A DNA stretch of 6,845 bases from Bacillota bacterium (GTDB taxonomy: Bacteria > Bacillota > Clostridia > DSM-8532): the NCBI GenBank assembly GCA_023446675.1, contig JAEXPO010000289.1, positions 1-6,845 on the forward strand, given 5' to 3'. The position numbers and the translations under genes are program-made. The notes beneath the pieces are model-generated. The model had not been told where the DNA came from. It searched no databases and was given only the letters and a program-made list of their open reading frames with translations. Numbering within the stretch: the stretch's first letter is position 1; every line of letters begins with the position of its first letter. Shown in pieces: positions 1-5,755 of the stretch.

Positions 1-1109
1 GGATAGCTCTTTTTGTATTCCTGAACCTTTATAAGCCAGCTCTTCCAGCTATCCGCCCTTACAGGATGGTTCCAAAGCCCTTCCCACACATCCATACGCT
101 CTTCCAGAGCCTCAAGAAATTCCTTAACCGGAGCCAGGAGCCCCTGCTCCTCCGGCCTTATTTTGCGGGACAGCTCCTCCGCATCAATATCCACCCGTAC
201 AATACGAGCATCTCTGGCAAAGGTTTCCGGCAGGGTTCCAGTCTGCCTTGTATCCAGCCTGGAGCCCAAAACGAGAAGAAAATCGCTGTTTGCAGCCGTT
301 AGATTGGCATAGCGGTTGCCGTAGGCGCCAATCATGCCCACATAGCTTTTAAGGCTGTTATCCACGCCATCCCGTCCCATAAGGGATGTGACAACAGGAA
401 TGGAGAGCCTGGCTGTAATACGGTTTAATACTGCCGGGGCCTGGGAAAGCCTGACTCCGCCCCCCACCAGTATAACGGGCCTCGAGCTTAACTCCAATTG
501 CTTTAAAATACCGTCCAGGACCTTTTCAGAAAGAGCATCATAAACCGGCTCCCTATTGCCCTCCCAGCCGGTGAGCTGTTTCTCGTCTATGTCCGCGCGC
601 TGGACATCCATGGGCAAATCCAGGAGGACCGGACCCGGTCTTCCGGATAAAGCCGTATGTACAGCCCTTTCAAGCTCCAGCCGGATTCTGTTGGGATCGG
701 TAATACGCAGGGCATACTTTGTGATTGGTTTCACAATACTGACAATGTCCGTCTCCTGAAAGCCCCTTTGACGAATGGCAAGATCCCCCTTGTATTCATA
801 GGTGTTTACCTGGCCCGTGAGATACAGACAGGGAATGGAGTCAAAATAAGCGCTGCCTATGCCTGTTATCAAATTGGTGGCCCCAGGACCGCTGGTGGCC
901 AGCGCCACGCCCAGCTTCTCTCCTGCCCGGGCATACCCCTCGGCTGCAAAAGCGGCTGCCTGCTCATGGCAGCAGCCGATAAACCGAATATTTTCAGGAT
1001 ATTTGAAAAAAGAATCCACCAGATGGGTTACCGCACCCCCCTGGTAACCGAAAACATGAGTTACCTGCCGGCGTATCAAAAACTGTGCTACATAGTCGGA
1101 AAGCTTCAT
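1..1109 (-). CDS. Acetolactate synthase-like thiamine-diphosphate enzyme (YerE-like candidate), 3' end missing
   Basis: The frame is open from ATG 1109 to the window edge (369 complete codons, no stop); the C-terminal ThDP/Mg-binding domain lies outside. Visible: the N-terminal pyrimidine-binding domain (about 1-170) with GYQGGA at 21-26, the family catalytic glutamate in HEQAAAF (E49), SGPGATNLITG at 73-83 and TGQV at 98-101, then a central TPP_M-type domain (about 195-335) starting at PVILVGGGVR. These match the acetolactate synthase (IlvB) superfamily. The ATG overlaps the rfbG stop as ATGA, and AGGAG sits about 7 nt upstream, so translation is probably coupled. Coupling to rfbF-rfbG argues against branched-chain amino-acid synthesis. 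It fits enzymes like YerE of Yersinia, a ThDP flavoenzyme that transfers an acetyl unit from pyruvate to a CDP-keto-sugar. Superfamily is secure; substrate is inferred. Another 2-keto-acid carboligase or lyase is possible. Confidence 0.88.
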   Translation of the reverse strand, partial: MKLSDYVAQFLIRRQVTHVFGYQGGAVTHLVDSFFKYPENIRFIGCCHEQAAAFAAEGYARAGEKLGVALATSGPGATNLITGIGSAYFDSIPCLYLTGQVNTYEYKGDLAIRQRGFQETDIVSIVKPITKYALRITDPNRIRLELERAVHTALSGRPGPVLLDLPMDVQRADIDEKQLTGWEGNREPVYDALSEKVLDGILKQLELSSRPVILVGGGVRLSQAPAVLNRITARLSIPVVTSLMGRDGVDNSLKSYVGMIGAYGNRYANLTAANSDFLLVLGSRLDTRQTGTLPETFARDARIVRVDIDAEELSRKIRPEEQGLLAPVKEFLEALEERMDVWEGLWNHPVRADSWKSWLIKVQEYKKSY

Positions 1110-2191
1110 ACAGGGCTCCTTTCCCGTAAAGCTGAGTATTGTGCTATTTGGCTTGCGCTTAACTCCTTGCCTTCCGGCCCGCTGTAATGCTTATACCAGT
1201 CCAGCGTAAAGGAAAGCGCCTCCTCCAGCCTCAAAACCGGCGTCCAGCCAAGAAGAAGCCTGGCCTTGGTGAAGTCCAGAGTAAGAAGTGAGGCCTCATG
1301 GACGGCATCGGGATCCGATTTGTCAATAATCTCTCCGCTTCCCCACAGGCTAACCAGTGTTTCCGCAAGCCTTCCCACCGGCACCTGGGATTCGGCGCTG
1401 GGGGCAAAGTTCCATGGGCCGGAGAACTTTTTGGGTTCCACAAAGAGCCTCTCCCCAAGAAGGAGGTAGCCGTACAGCGGCTCAAGCACATGCTGCCAGG
1501 GCCTTACCGCACAGGGATTTCGGAGAATTATGGGCTCCCTGTTTAAAAGAGCCCGAACACAATCGGGCACCAACCGGTCGGCGGACCAGTCGCCGCCGCC
1601 AATGACATTGCCAGCCCGAACGGTTGCCACACCCTTTTCAACGCCGGTAAAAAAGGAGCGTTCATAAGCCGACGCAACCAGCTCCGCACACCCCTTGGAA
1701 CAGCTGTAGGGATCATAGCCCCCCATAGGATCCGATTCCCTGTAGCCCCAAATTTGCTCCTTGTTTTCATAGCACTTATCGCTGGTTACAATGACTGCCG
1801 CCTTCACCGAATCCTGAAGGCGGATATTTTCCAGGACATGAACCGTCCCCATGATATTGGTTTCAAAGGTAATATCCGGAATGGCATAGGAAAGCCTTAC
1901 CAGAGGCTGAGCAGCCAGGTGGAATACCAAATCCGGCTGAAAGCTTTTAAACAGCTCCCTCAGAGCTTCCTTATCACGGACATCTCCCCTCATATCCCGC
2001 ATTTTATTTTGAAGACCGGCTATGATAAAATGATCTTTATCCGAATAAGGATCCAGAGAAAAACCGGCTACCTCGGCTCCAAGCATAAGAAGCCATCTGC
2101 AAAGCCAGGAGCCCTTAAAGCCCGTATGGCCCGTAACCAGCACCTTTTTTCCTTGATAAAAGCCGCTGAACATCATTTCCAGATTTTCCAT
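1106..2191 (-). CDS. rfbG: CDP-glucose 4,6-dehydratase
   Basis: This extended short-chain dehydrogenase/reductase converts CDP-D-glucose to CDP-4-keto-6-deoxy-D-glucose with tightly bound NAD+, in the cytosol. From ATG 2191 it has 361 residues, near the family size of about 355-360. The N-terminal nucleotide-binding motif is GHTGFKG (21-27). HLAAQPLVRLSY (91-102), TSDKCYEN (136-143, the catalytic T-D/E-K region), the YxxxK pair Y162/K166 in GGYDPYSCSKG, RAGNVIGGGDW (192-202) and RPWQHVLEPL (230-239) are all RfbG signatures. The start is uncertain. ATG 2191 has GGGAG 7 nt upstream and is preferred. ATG 2212 extends the protein by 7 residues but has no good ribosome-binding site. ATG 2176 overlaps the rfbF stop as ATGA and would give an N-terminus closer in length to known RfbG proteins. 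It lies between rfbF and the ThDP enzyme and overlaps both. Confidence 0.96.
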   Translation of the reverse strand: MENLEMMFSGFYQGKKVLVTGHTGFKGSWLCRWLLMLGAEVAGFSLDPYSDKDHFIIAGLQNKMRDMRGDVRDKEALRELFKSFQPDLVFHLAAQPLVRLSYAIPDITFETNIMGTVHVLENIRLQDSVKAAVIVTSDKCYENKEQIWGYRESDPMGGYDPYSCSKGCAELVASAYERSFFTGVEKGVATVRAGNVIGGGDWSADRLVPDCVRALLNREPIILRNPCAVRPWQHVLEPLYGYLLLGERLFVEPKKFSGPWNFAPSAESQVPVGRLAETLVSLWGSGEIIDKSDPDAVHEASLLTLDFTKARLLLGWTPVLRLEEALSFTLDWYKHYSGPEGKELSASQIAQYSALRERSPV

Positions 2192-2943
2192 GGTGCTTCT
2201 CCCGTTTTCCATAGCTCATTCATTTTTTCAATATCCTTAACGGTATCCATTGCCGCCCAAAAGCCCTTATGCCAGTGCACGGCTATCTGCCCCTCCTCGG
2301 CCAGCCGGTGAAGCGGCTCCTGCTCAAAGGGACAGTTAATGTCGGGAATATAGCTGAAAATTTTCCGGTTTAAGGCCATGAAGCCTCCGTTAATAATGTC
2401 ATCCAGCACGGGCTTTTCACGAAAGCCTGTTACCACGCCATCCTCCATTTTTACAATACCAAAGGGAGATGTGGGATTTACTCCTGTAAGGGTTGCCACG
2501 CGCCCCTGAGTCTCATGAGCCTTTAAAAGCGCGGGTATGTCCACGTCGGACAAGCCGTCCCCATAAGTCAGCATAAAGGTATCTCCGTCGATATATGGCT
2601 CAATAAGCTTCACCCGGCGTCCGGTCTGTGACTCAGGCCCTGTGTCGGCAAGGGTTACATTCCAGTCTTCATTGTTTTTGGTGTGATAAACCACGTTCTG
2701 ACATGAGAAGGTGTTCACCGTGATGTCATTATTCTGCCAGCACATTTCCATGAAATAACGCTTGATCATATCCCCCTTATAGCCCACGCAAAGAACAAAA
2801 TCCTTAAAACCGAAGTGAGAATAAATTTTCATAATATGCCAAAGAATTGGTCTTTCGCCTACCTGCACCAATGGCTTTGGGCGAAATTCCGTTTCCTCCC
2901 GCATACGCGTTCCTCTTCCACCGCATAGAATGACTACCTTCAT
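2173..2943 (-). CDS. rfbF: Glucose-1-phosphate cytidylyltransferase
   Basis: This enzyme makes CDP-glucose from CTP and alpha-D-glucose 1-phosphate, the entry step to CDP-linked deoxysugars. The 256 residues are full length for the family. The nucleotidyltransferase signature GGRGTRM (8-14) is followed by EFRPKPLV with lysine K23. The metal/substrate region TYGDGLSDVD (126-135), VTLADTGPESQTGRR (96-110), the EKP motif (176-178), INGGFM (184-189) and FWAAMDT (228-234) fit RfbF closely. An in-frame TAG lies three codons upstream of ATG 2943, so this is the first possible ATG. A GGAAGG stretch about 12 nt upstream is a rather distant ribosome-binding site. It is the first gene of the visible minus-strand operon, and its end overlaps the start of rfbG. 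A promoter must lie in the 2944-3225 region, but no convincing one was found. Confidence 0.97.
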   Translation of the reverse strand: MKVVILCGGRGTRMREETEFRPKPLVQVGERPILWHIMKIYSHFGFKDFVLCVGYKGDMIKRYFMEMCWQNNDITVNTFSCQNVVYHTKNNEDWNVTLADTGPESQTGRRVKLIEPYIDGDTFMLTYGDGLSDVDIPALLKAHETQGRVATLTGVNPTSPFGIVKMEDGVVTGFREKPVLDDIINGGFMALNRKIFSYIPDINCPFEQEPLHRLAEEGQIAVHWHKGFWAAMDTVKDIEKMNELWKTGEAPWKIWK

Positions 2944-3225
2944 ACCGGTCTACCGCCTTCCATTATGCTTGGCATTTATAAAAAGTCAGTCTCGCACCTT
3001 CTTCACTATATGCGCCCGGAAAAGCCTGTGTTAAGAATATGCCAAATTATTGCTTTACGTTCCTTGACAAATACCATGGATGCCACAGACATTCTCAAGC
3101 TCCCTCACTGTATTAAAAACAGGGAGACTCCCGTGAAGAGAAAATGTTAAAAATCGATAATACGTATGCTGTTAAATGAGATAAAATGCTTTATGCTAAG
3201 CTAATGAAGAGAGAGGAGTATTAAG
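2944..3225. other. Divergent intergenic region between rfbF and the GNAT/GyrI gene
   Basis: This 282-bp stretch separates two divergent genes and must hold the promoters of both. No strong sigma-A promoter is evident for either strand. For rfbF, the minus strand has a TATAAA hexamer (complement of 2975-2980) without a good -35 box, and a TTGTCA (complement of 3064-3069) without a good -10. For the plus-strand gene, CTGTTA (3169-3174) and TATGCT (3192-3197) are 17 nt apart, and TAAAAT lies at 3182-3187; all are weak. A small cluster of CTCCC/GGGAG elements lies at 3100-3132. A 61-codon open frame within it has no ribosome-binding site and is not considered a gene. Confidence 0.6.
3100..3132. 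repeat. CTCCCT / AGGGAG / CTCCC inverted-repeat cluster
   Basis: CTCCCT at 3100-3105 is complementary to AGGGAG at 3121-3126, and GGGAG at 3122-3126 also pairs with CTCCC at 3128-3132 around a single A. The three short elements can pair only two at a time. It lies in the divergent intergenic region about 95 nt before the plus-strand gene. It could be a regulator site or an RNA structure, but the arms are only 5-6 bp, so chance is a real possibility. Confidence 0.35.
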
Positions 3226-4503
3226 ATGGGTGCACTTAAGAAGCTGTCCCTGGAAGAACTGCCCCAGAGCTTTTCACCGAAAAGCCTTCCCGAAATAGTA
3301 AACCTCGTAAAAAAAATAAACGAAAAGGAAGCCGTTGTTTACCGTGGCAAGGAGCAAAAGCCCTTCCTTTTTGAAACCAGCCGTCTCATCATCCGCCGGT
3401 TTTATCCTGAGGATACCCAGGGCGTTTACGAGCTTGCTGTTAATCGAAATCAGTCGGAAATGAAGTATATGGACCATCCCTGGCCATCGGATTTTGAAGG
3501 CTGCAGGGCTGCAACCGAATGGTTCGCGTCGACGGACAACATGTGGGCGGTATGCCTTAAGCCTGATTTTAACCTTATCGGGCTCATTGTTTATAACTCC
3601 ATGGATGAAAAAAAGCAAATGGACCTGGGCCATGTCTGGCATACGGACTATTGGAAATGCGGTTTGGATACGGAGGCTCTGGGCCTCATGGTTCAGTACG
3701 CCTTTCAAAAGCTGGGAGCGGAAGGCGTCTATGCCTATAATCCTCTTCACTGCGAACCCCAGATTGCCCCCCTTGCGGAAATAGGCTTAGAGGTAACACA
3801 CAGCAGTGAAGCCTCCTTTACAAATGACGACAAGGGAAACCCGGTAACCTTTACGGGCTGCAAAATGGAGCTGTCCAAAGAGAAATGGGCCTTGGGACAC
3901 AAGGAGGAGGATGCTCCTCGGGACTTCGGCCCCAAGGAAAAGCCCTTTATCATTTATGCGGCGGAAGCCTCCCTTTCGGAGAAAATAATAGAGACCTTTT
4001 CCTATGAGGAGGTGTTCTTTGAGGTCATTGAAAAGCCGGTAACGCTCTATGCAGGAAAAACGGCCTACGCCTCCAGCCTCACCGACGAACCTGATATTCC
4101 GGGACTTTTAGCTTCCATAAGGAAAAATCAACTTTTAGAAAAGGTTGTTCATTGCGTCAATGCGGAATGGGCAGCAGCTATCAGCATTGACTACTGGCAG
4201 GACGGAGCGGTGCCCAGAGGCTTGATGTTTGCAAAGGAGACCGCATCAAGAGAGCAGCCTGAGGGTATCGACATTTATGAAATGCCCCGCTGCCTTTACA
4301 TGCGTGTGCAGCATAGCGCCGAAGCGGCAAGGGCTCTGGGTAAGGATACCTGCGAAATCTTTGAGCTTTTCGGATTAATCAAGGAAAAGGTCATGCCCCA
4401 ATTCGGCTACCGCTTCTCTACCTGCGGAGCTCAGGAAATAGAATACTACAACGAAAAGAAAACCAACAGCAACTATGCCTATGTACCGGTGGAGAAAATA
4501 TAA
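3226..4503 (+). CDS. GNAT-like acetyltransferase fused to a GyrI-like ligand-binding domain
   Basis: This 425-residue soluble protein has two recognisable parts. After about 48 unassigned N-terminal residues, a RimJ/RimL-type GNAT domain spans about 49-220: it opens with the typical ETSRLIIRRFYPED (50-63), has the core strand NLIGLIVYN (116-124) and the acetyl-CoA loop region YWKCGLDTEAL (142-152). In that loop the position usually G or A in R/Q-x-x-G-x-G/A appears to be D148, so cofactor binding may be altered. The C-terminal part (about 265-425) resembles GyrI-like/AraC-effector-binding domains: VIEKPVTLYAGKTAY at the front, PRCLYMRVQHS in the middle, and the characteristic end EIEYYNE (404-410) ... 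YAYVPV (417-422). No helix-turn-helix is visible. AGGAG 7 nt before the ATG supports the start. It stands alone, converging on the tetR gene. The domains are fairly sure; the function is unknown, with sensing, detoxification or small-molecule acetylation as options. Confidence 0.88.
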   Translation: MGALKKLSLEELPQSFSPKSLPEIVNLVKKINEKEAVVYRGKEQKPFLFETSRLIIRRFYPEDTQGVYELAVNRNQSEMKYMDHPWPSDFEGCRAATEWFASTDNMWAVCLKPDFNLIGLIVYNSMDEKKQMDLGHVWHTDYWKCGLDTEALGLMVQYAFQKLGAEGVYAYNPLHCEPQIAPLAEIGLEVTHSSEASFTNDDKGNPVTFTGCKMELSKEKWALGHKEEDAPRDFGPKEKPFIIYAAEASLSEKIIETFSYEEVFFEVIEKPVTLYAGKTAYASSLTDEPDIPGLLASIRKNQLLEKVVHCVNAEWAAAISIDYWQDGAVPRGLMFAKETASREQPEGIDIYEMPRCLYMRVQHSAEAARALGKDTCEIFELFGLIKEKVMPQFGYRFSTCGAQEIEYYNEKKTNSNYAYVPVEKI

Positions 4504-4545
4504 ACCGGCCTTCCGTGCTTTTAGCCGGATTTGCTTTCACAAAGG

Positions 4546-4646
4546 GCTGCCAAAAAAAGCTTCCTGCCCGGCGTAAACCTTGTATACGCTGTACAGGAAG
4601 CTTCTTCTTTTCAGCTTTTCATATTTGCGGGCTTTTTTTTGGCAGC
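4546..4646. repeat. Wider inverted repeat enclosing the terminator
   Basis: GCTGCC followed by seven A and GC (4546-4560) is the reverse complement of GC, T-run, GGCAGC (4631-4646) except for one extra T on the right. These 15-16-nt arms flank the terminator hairpin. The left arm includes the A/T tract and the AAGC used by the inner stem, so the outer and inner structures are partly exclusive. On the minus strand, pairing of the outer arms would sequester the U-tract of the terminator; on the plus strand the right arm gives a second, longer T-run after the hairpin. Confidence 0.75.
4557..4603. terminator. Bidirectional intrinsic terminator between convergent genes
   Basis: The arms AAGCTTCCTG (4557-4566) and CAGGAAGCTT (4594-4603) are perfectly complementary over 10 bp. 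Inside, after a 4/4 internal loop, GCGTA (4571-4575) pairs with TACGC (4585-4589) around a 9-nt loop. On the minus strand the stem runs into seven T residues (complement of 4552-4558), a strong terminator for the tetR operon, about 78 nt after its stop. On the plus strand it is followed by a pyrimidine-rich tract ending in TTTT (4604-4611), which can end the GNAT/GyrI transcript. Confidence 0.85.
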
Positions 4647-4680
4647 ATTTCATTTTTGCCGGCATTTCATTTTTTCCGGC
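4647..4680. repeat. 17-bp tandem duplication next to the tetR stop
   Basis: ATTTCATTTTTGCCGGC (4647-4663) is followed directly by ATTTCATTTTTTCCGGC (4664-4680), which differs at one base. The second copy ends at the base before the tetR stop codon complement. It lies in the 3' untranslated region of the tetR transcript and looks like replication slippage; no function is evident. Confidence 0.85.
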
Positions 4681-5262
4681 TTATGACTTGATATGCAAAT
4701 CTATAATTTTGTCAACCAGGCAATCCCGCTGTTCACTGTCACGGAAATCCAGCCCCACATCCTTTTTGGACAAAGCACCTCGCAGAAAAGCTCCCTGAAG
4801 AGATAGCAGCATAAAATAGGTTCGCTGCCTCACCTCCTCATCCCCTGTTGTCGGGGAAAAAACCCGCCGCATGATGGGAAAATAGGCTTCCAGAGTTTGG
4901 CTTGTATTGTCGTTTGGATTATTTGCGGTCAAATCCGTAACAATGGATATCCGGGATATGTTTTCATGCTCCACAAGAAACTTGCAGGTGTATTTAGCCA
5001 TAGCTCGGAGCTTTTCATCCGGAGTCATGGGAGGAAGGTTACTGTAAACGGTTTCGGTTTTCTTTATGACATCACTGATGATGCGCTGTACGCATTGGGC
5101 TATGAGATTTTCTTTTGTTTGAAAATGATAATTAACCAGCCCAGAGCCAATTCCGGCTCTTTTGCAGATATCTCGCACCGTGATTTCATCCGTATTGCTG
5201 CCTTTTTCATTTATAAGCTCAATAGCCGCGTTTAAAATGGCTTCCTTTACATTTTTACTCAT
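4681..5262 (-). CDS. TetR/AcrR-family transcriptional regulator
   Basis: This 193-residue protein is of typical length for the family. The N-terminal DNA-binding domain has helix 1 in KEAILNAAIELINEKG (6-21) and a helix-turn-helix at about 28-53, from TVRDICKRAGIGSGLVNYHF to the QTKENL that starts helix 4; the N-Y-H-F-x-x-K-E core is diagnostic. Residues 55-193 form an unassigned, helical ligand-binding and dimerisation domain, so the inducer cannot be named. AAGGA lies about 9 nt before the ATG. It begins 16 nt after the stop of the membrane-protein gene and is probably the second gene of that operon. A 29-bp palindrome over the operon promoter is the probable operator, which predicts autorepression. 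A strong terminator follows. Family is certain; target and ligand are inferred or unknown. Confidence 0.95.
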   Translation of the reverse strand: MSKNVKEAILNAAIELINEKGSNTDEITVRDICKRAGIGSGLVNYHFQTKENLIAQCVQRIISDVIKKTETVYSNLPPMTPDEKLRAMAKYTCKFLVEHENISRISIVTDLTANNPNDNTSQTLEAYFPIMRRVFSPTTGDEEVRQRTYFMLLSLQGAFLRGALSKKDVGLDFRDSEQRDCLVDKIIDLHIKS

Positions 5263-5278
5263 TAGTCATTTCCTTTTC

Positions 5279-5641
5279 TTATTTTGCAAGCAAATGCCCA
5301 AAGCGGGCAACAACTGATTTTATTATCATGGAACCGGCTAAAACCAGCAGGGCAGTTCGAGGGCTTGCCAGAATCGGAACATTCCACCGGAAAAGCTGTG
5401 TTAAAAAAGCAAGCAATGCCACCGACCCAAACAAGTAGCCTAAGATGGACAGCGGATGCGCCGGAGCAGACGATATAAATTTACCCACGCTTAAGGTACA
5501 CAGCAGCATTCCCATAACGCCCAGGGCAATAACAGCGGTCCTTTCGCCTTCAATAAAGAGAATTCTTCTGCCTGACAGGCCTATAATGGTAATAAAAGAC
5601 GCAAGAATAATTTCAAATACTAAAACCGGAATGTTTTTCAC
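5279..5641 (-). CDS. Small four-helix membrane protein, unknown function
   Basis: This 120-residue, strongly hydrophobic protein has about four predicted transmembrane helices (roughly 4-23, 35-56, 62-83 and 96-113) with short loops. Basic residues RR at 25-26, R85 and R95 flank the helices. There is no cleavable signal peptide and no motif I recognise. The start is GTG: a very strong GAGGTGA ribosome-binding site lies 6 nt upstream, an in-frame TGA lies three codons upstream, and no ATG fits. It is the first gene after the operator-controlled promoter and is followed 16 nt later by tetR, so it is probably the main regulated target. Small membrane proteins beside TetR genes are sometimes transport or stress components, but with four helices and no known signature no function is claimed. 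A small multidrug-resistance transporter is a size-based alternative, but I see no conserved membrane-embedded glutamate in TM1 matching EmrE beyond E10, so this is weak. Confidence 0.82.
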   Translation of the reverse strand: MKNIPVLVFEIILASFITIIGLSGRRILFIEGERTAVIALGVMGMLLCTLSVGKFISSAPAHPLSILGYLFGSVALLAFLTQLFRWNVPILASPRTALLVLAGSMIIKSVVARFGHLLAK

Positions 5642-5662
5642 AACACATCACCTCATACAAAA

Positions 5663-5691
5663 ATTGAACAATGTTTAAAACATAGTTCAAT
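5663..5691. promoter_or_regulatory. Probable TetR operator (29-bp palindrome)
   Basis: The half-sites ATTGAAC (5663-5669) and GTTCAAT (5685-5691) are perfect inverted copies. The inner ATGTTT (5671-5676) and AAACAT (5678-5683) are too, so only one symmetric pair (5670/5684) and the central base break the symmetry. One more A/T pair extends it to 5662-5692. It begins at the -10 box of the minus-strand promoter and covers the expected transcription start, just upstream of the GAGGTGA of the membrane-protein gene. Size and placement are typical of TetR-family repression sites. No assignment to a known operator class is made. Confidence 0.85.
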
Positions 5692-5718
5692 TCTATAGGA
5701 GAGATATTGCTCTGTCAA
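5690..5718 (-). promoter_or_regulatory. Sigma-A-type promoter of the membrane protein-tetR operon
   Basis: On the minus strand, TTGACA (complement of 5713-5718) is a perfect -35 box. It is followed by a 17-nt spacer and TAGAAT (complement of 5690-5695), a 5/6 match to the -10 consensus. The start site should lie near 5683, within the palindromic operator, about 42 nt before the GTG start codon. It is the best promoter in the window. Confidence 0.85.
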
Positions 5719-5755
5719 TACATTTAAGCTGTATGCCCTGCTGTGCTCAGCTTCA

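Noticed and set aside
657..1187. Plus-strand 176-codon open frame
   Set aside because: It lies antisense to the ThDP enzyme gene, which has strong family motifs throughout; the plus frame has no ribosome-binding site and no recognisable protein.
1754..2311. Plus-strand 185-codon open frame
   Set aside because: It is antisense to rfbG and the end of rfbF, both unmistakable; the translation resembles no known family.
3064..3092. Perfect TTGACA on the plus strand as a promoter for the GNAT/GyrI gene
   Set aside because: The hexamer 17 nt downstream is AGACAT, a poor -10 box, and the start would be over 120 nt from the gene.
2965..3150. 61-codon plus-strand open frame in the divergent intergenic region
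   Set aside because: No ribosome-binding site precedes the ATG and the product has no recognisable features; a short chance frame is the simpler explanation.
3274..3750. Minus-strand 158-codon open frame
   Set aside because: It lies antisense to the GNAT domain, whose motifs confirm the plus strand as coding.
4505..4528. CCGGC/GCCGG hairpin just after the GNAT/GyrI stop
   Set aside because: The stem is only 5 bp and there is no T-run; the hairpin at 4557-4603 is far better as the terminator.
5726..5753. AAGCTG/CAGCTT repeat after the amidohydrolase stop as a terminator
   Set aside because: The stem is 6 bp with a 16-nt loop and no T-run follows on the minus strand.
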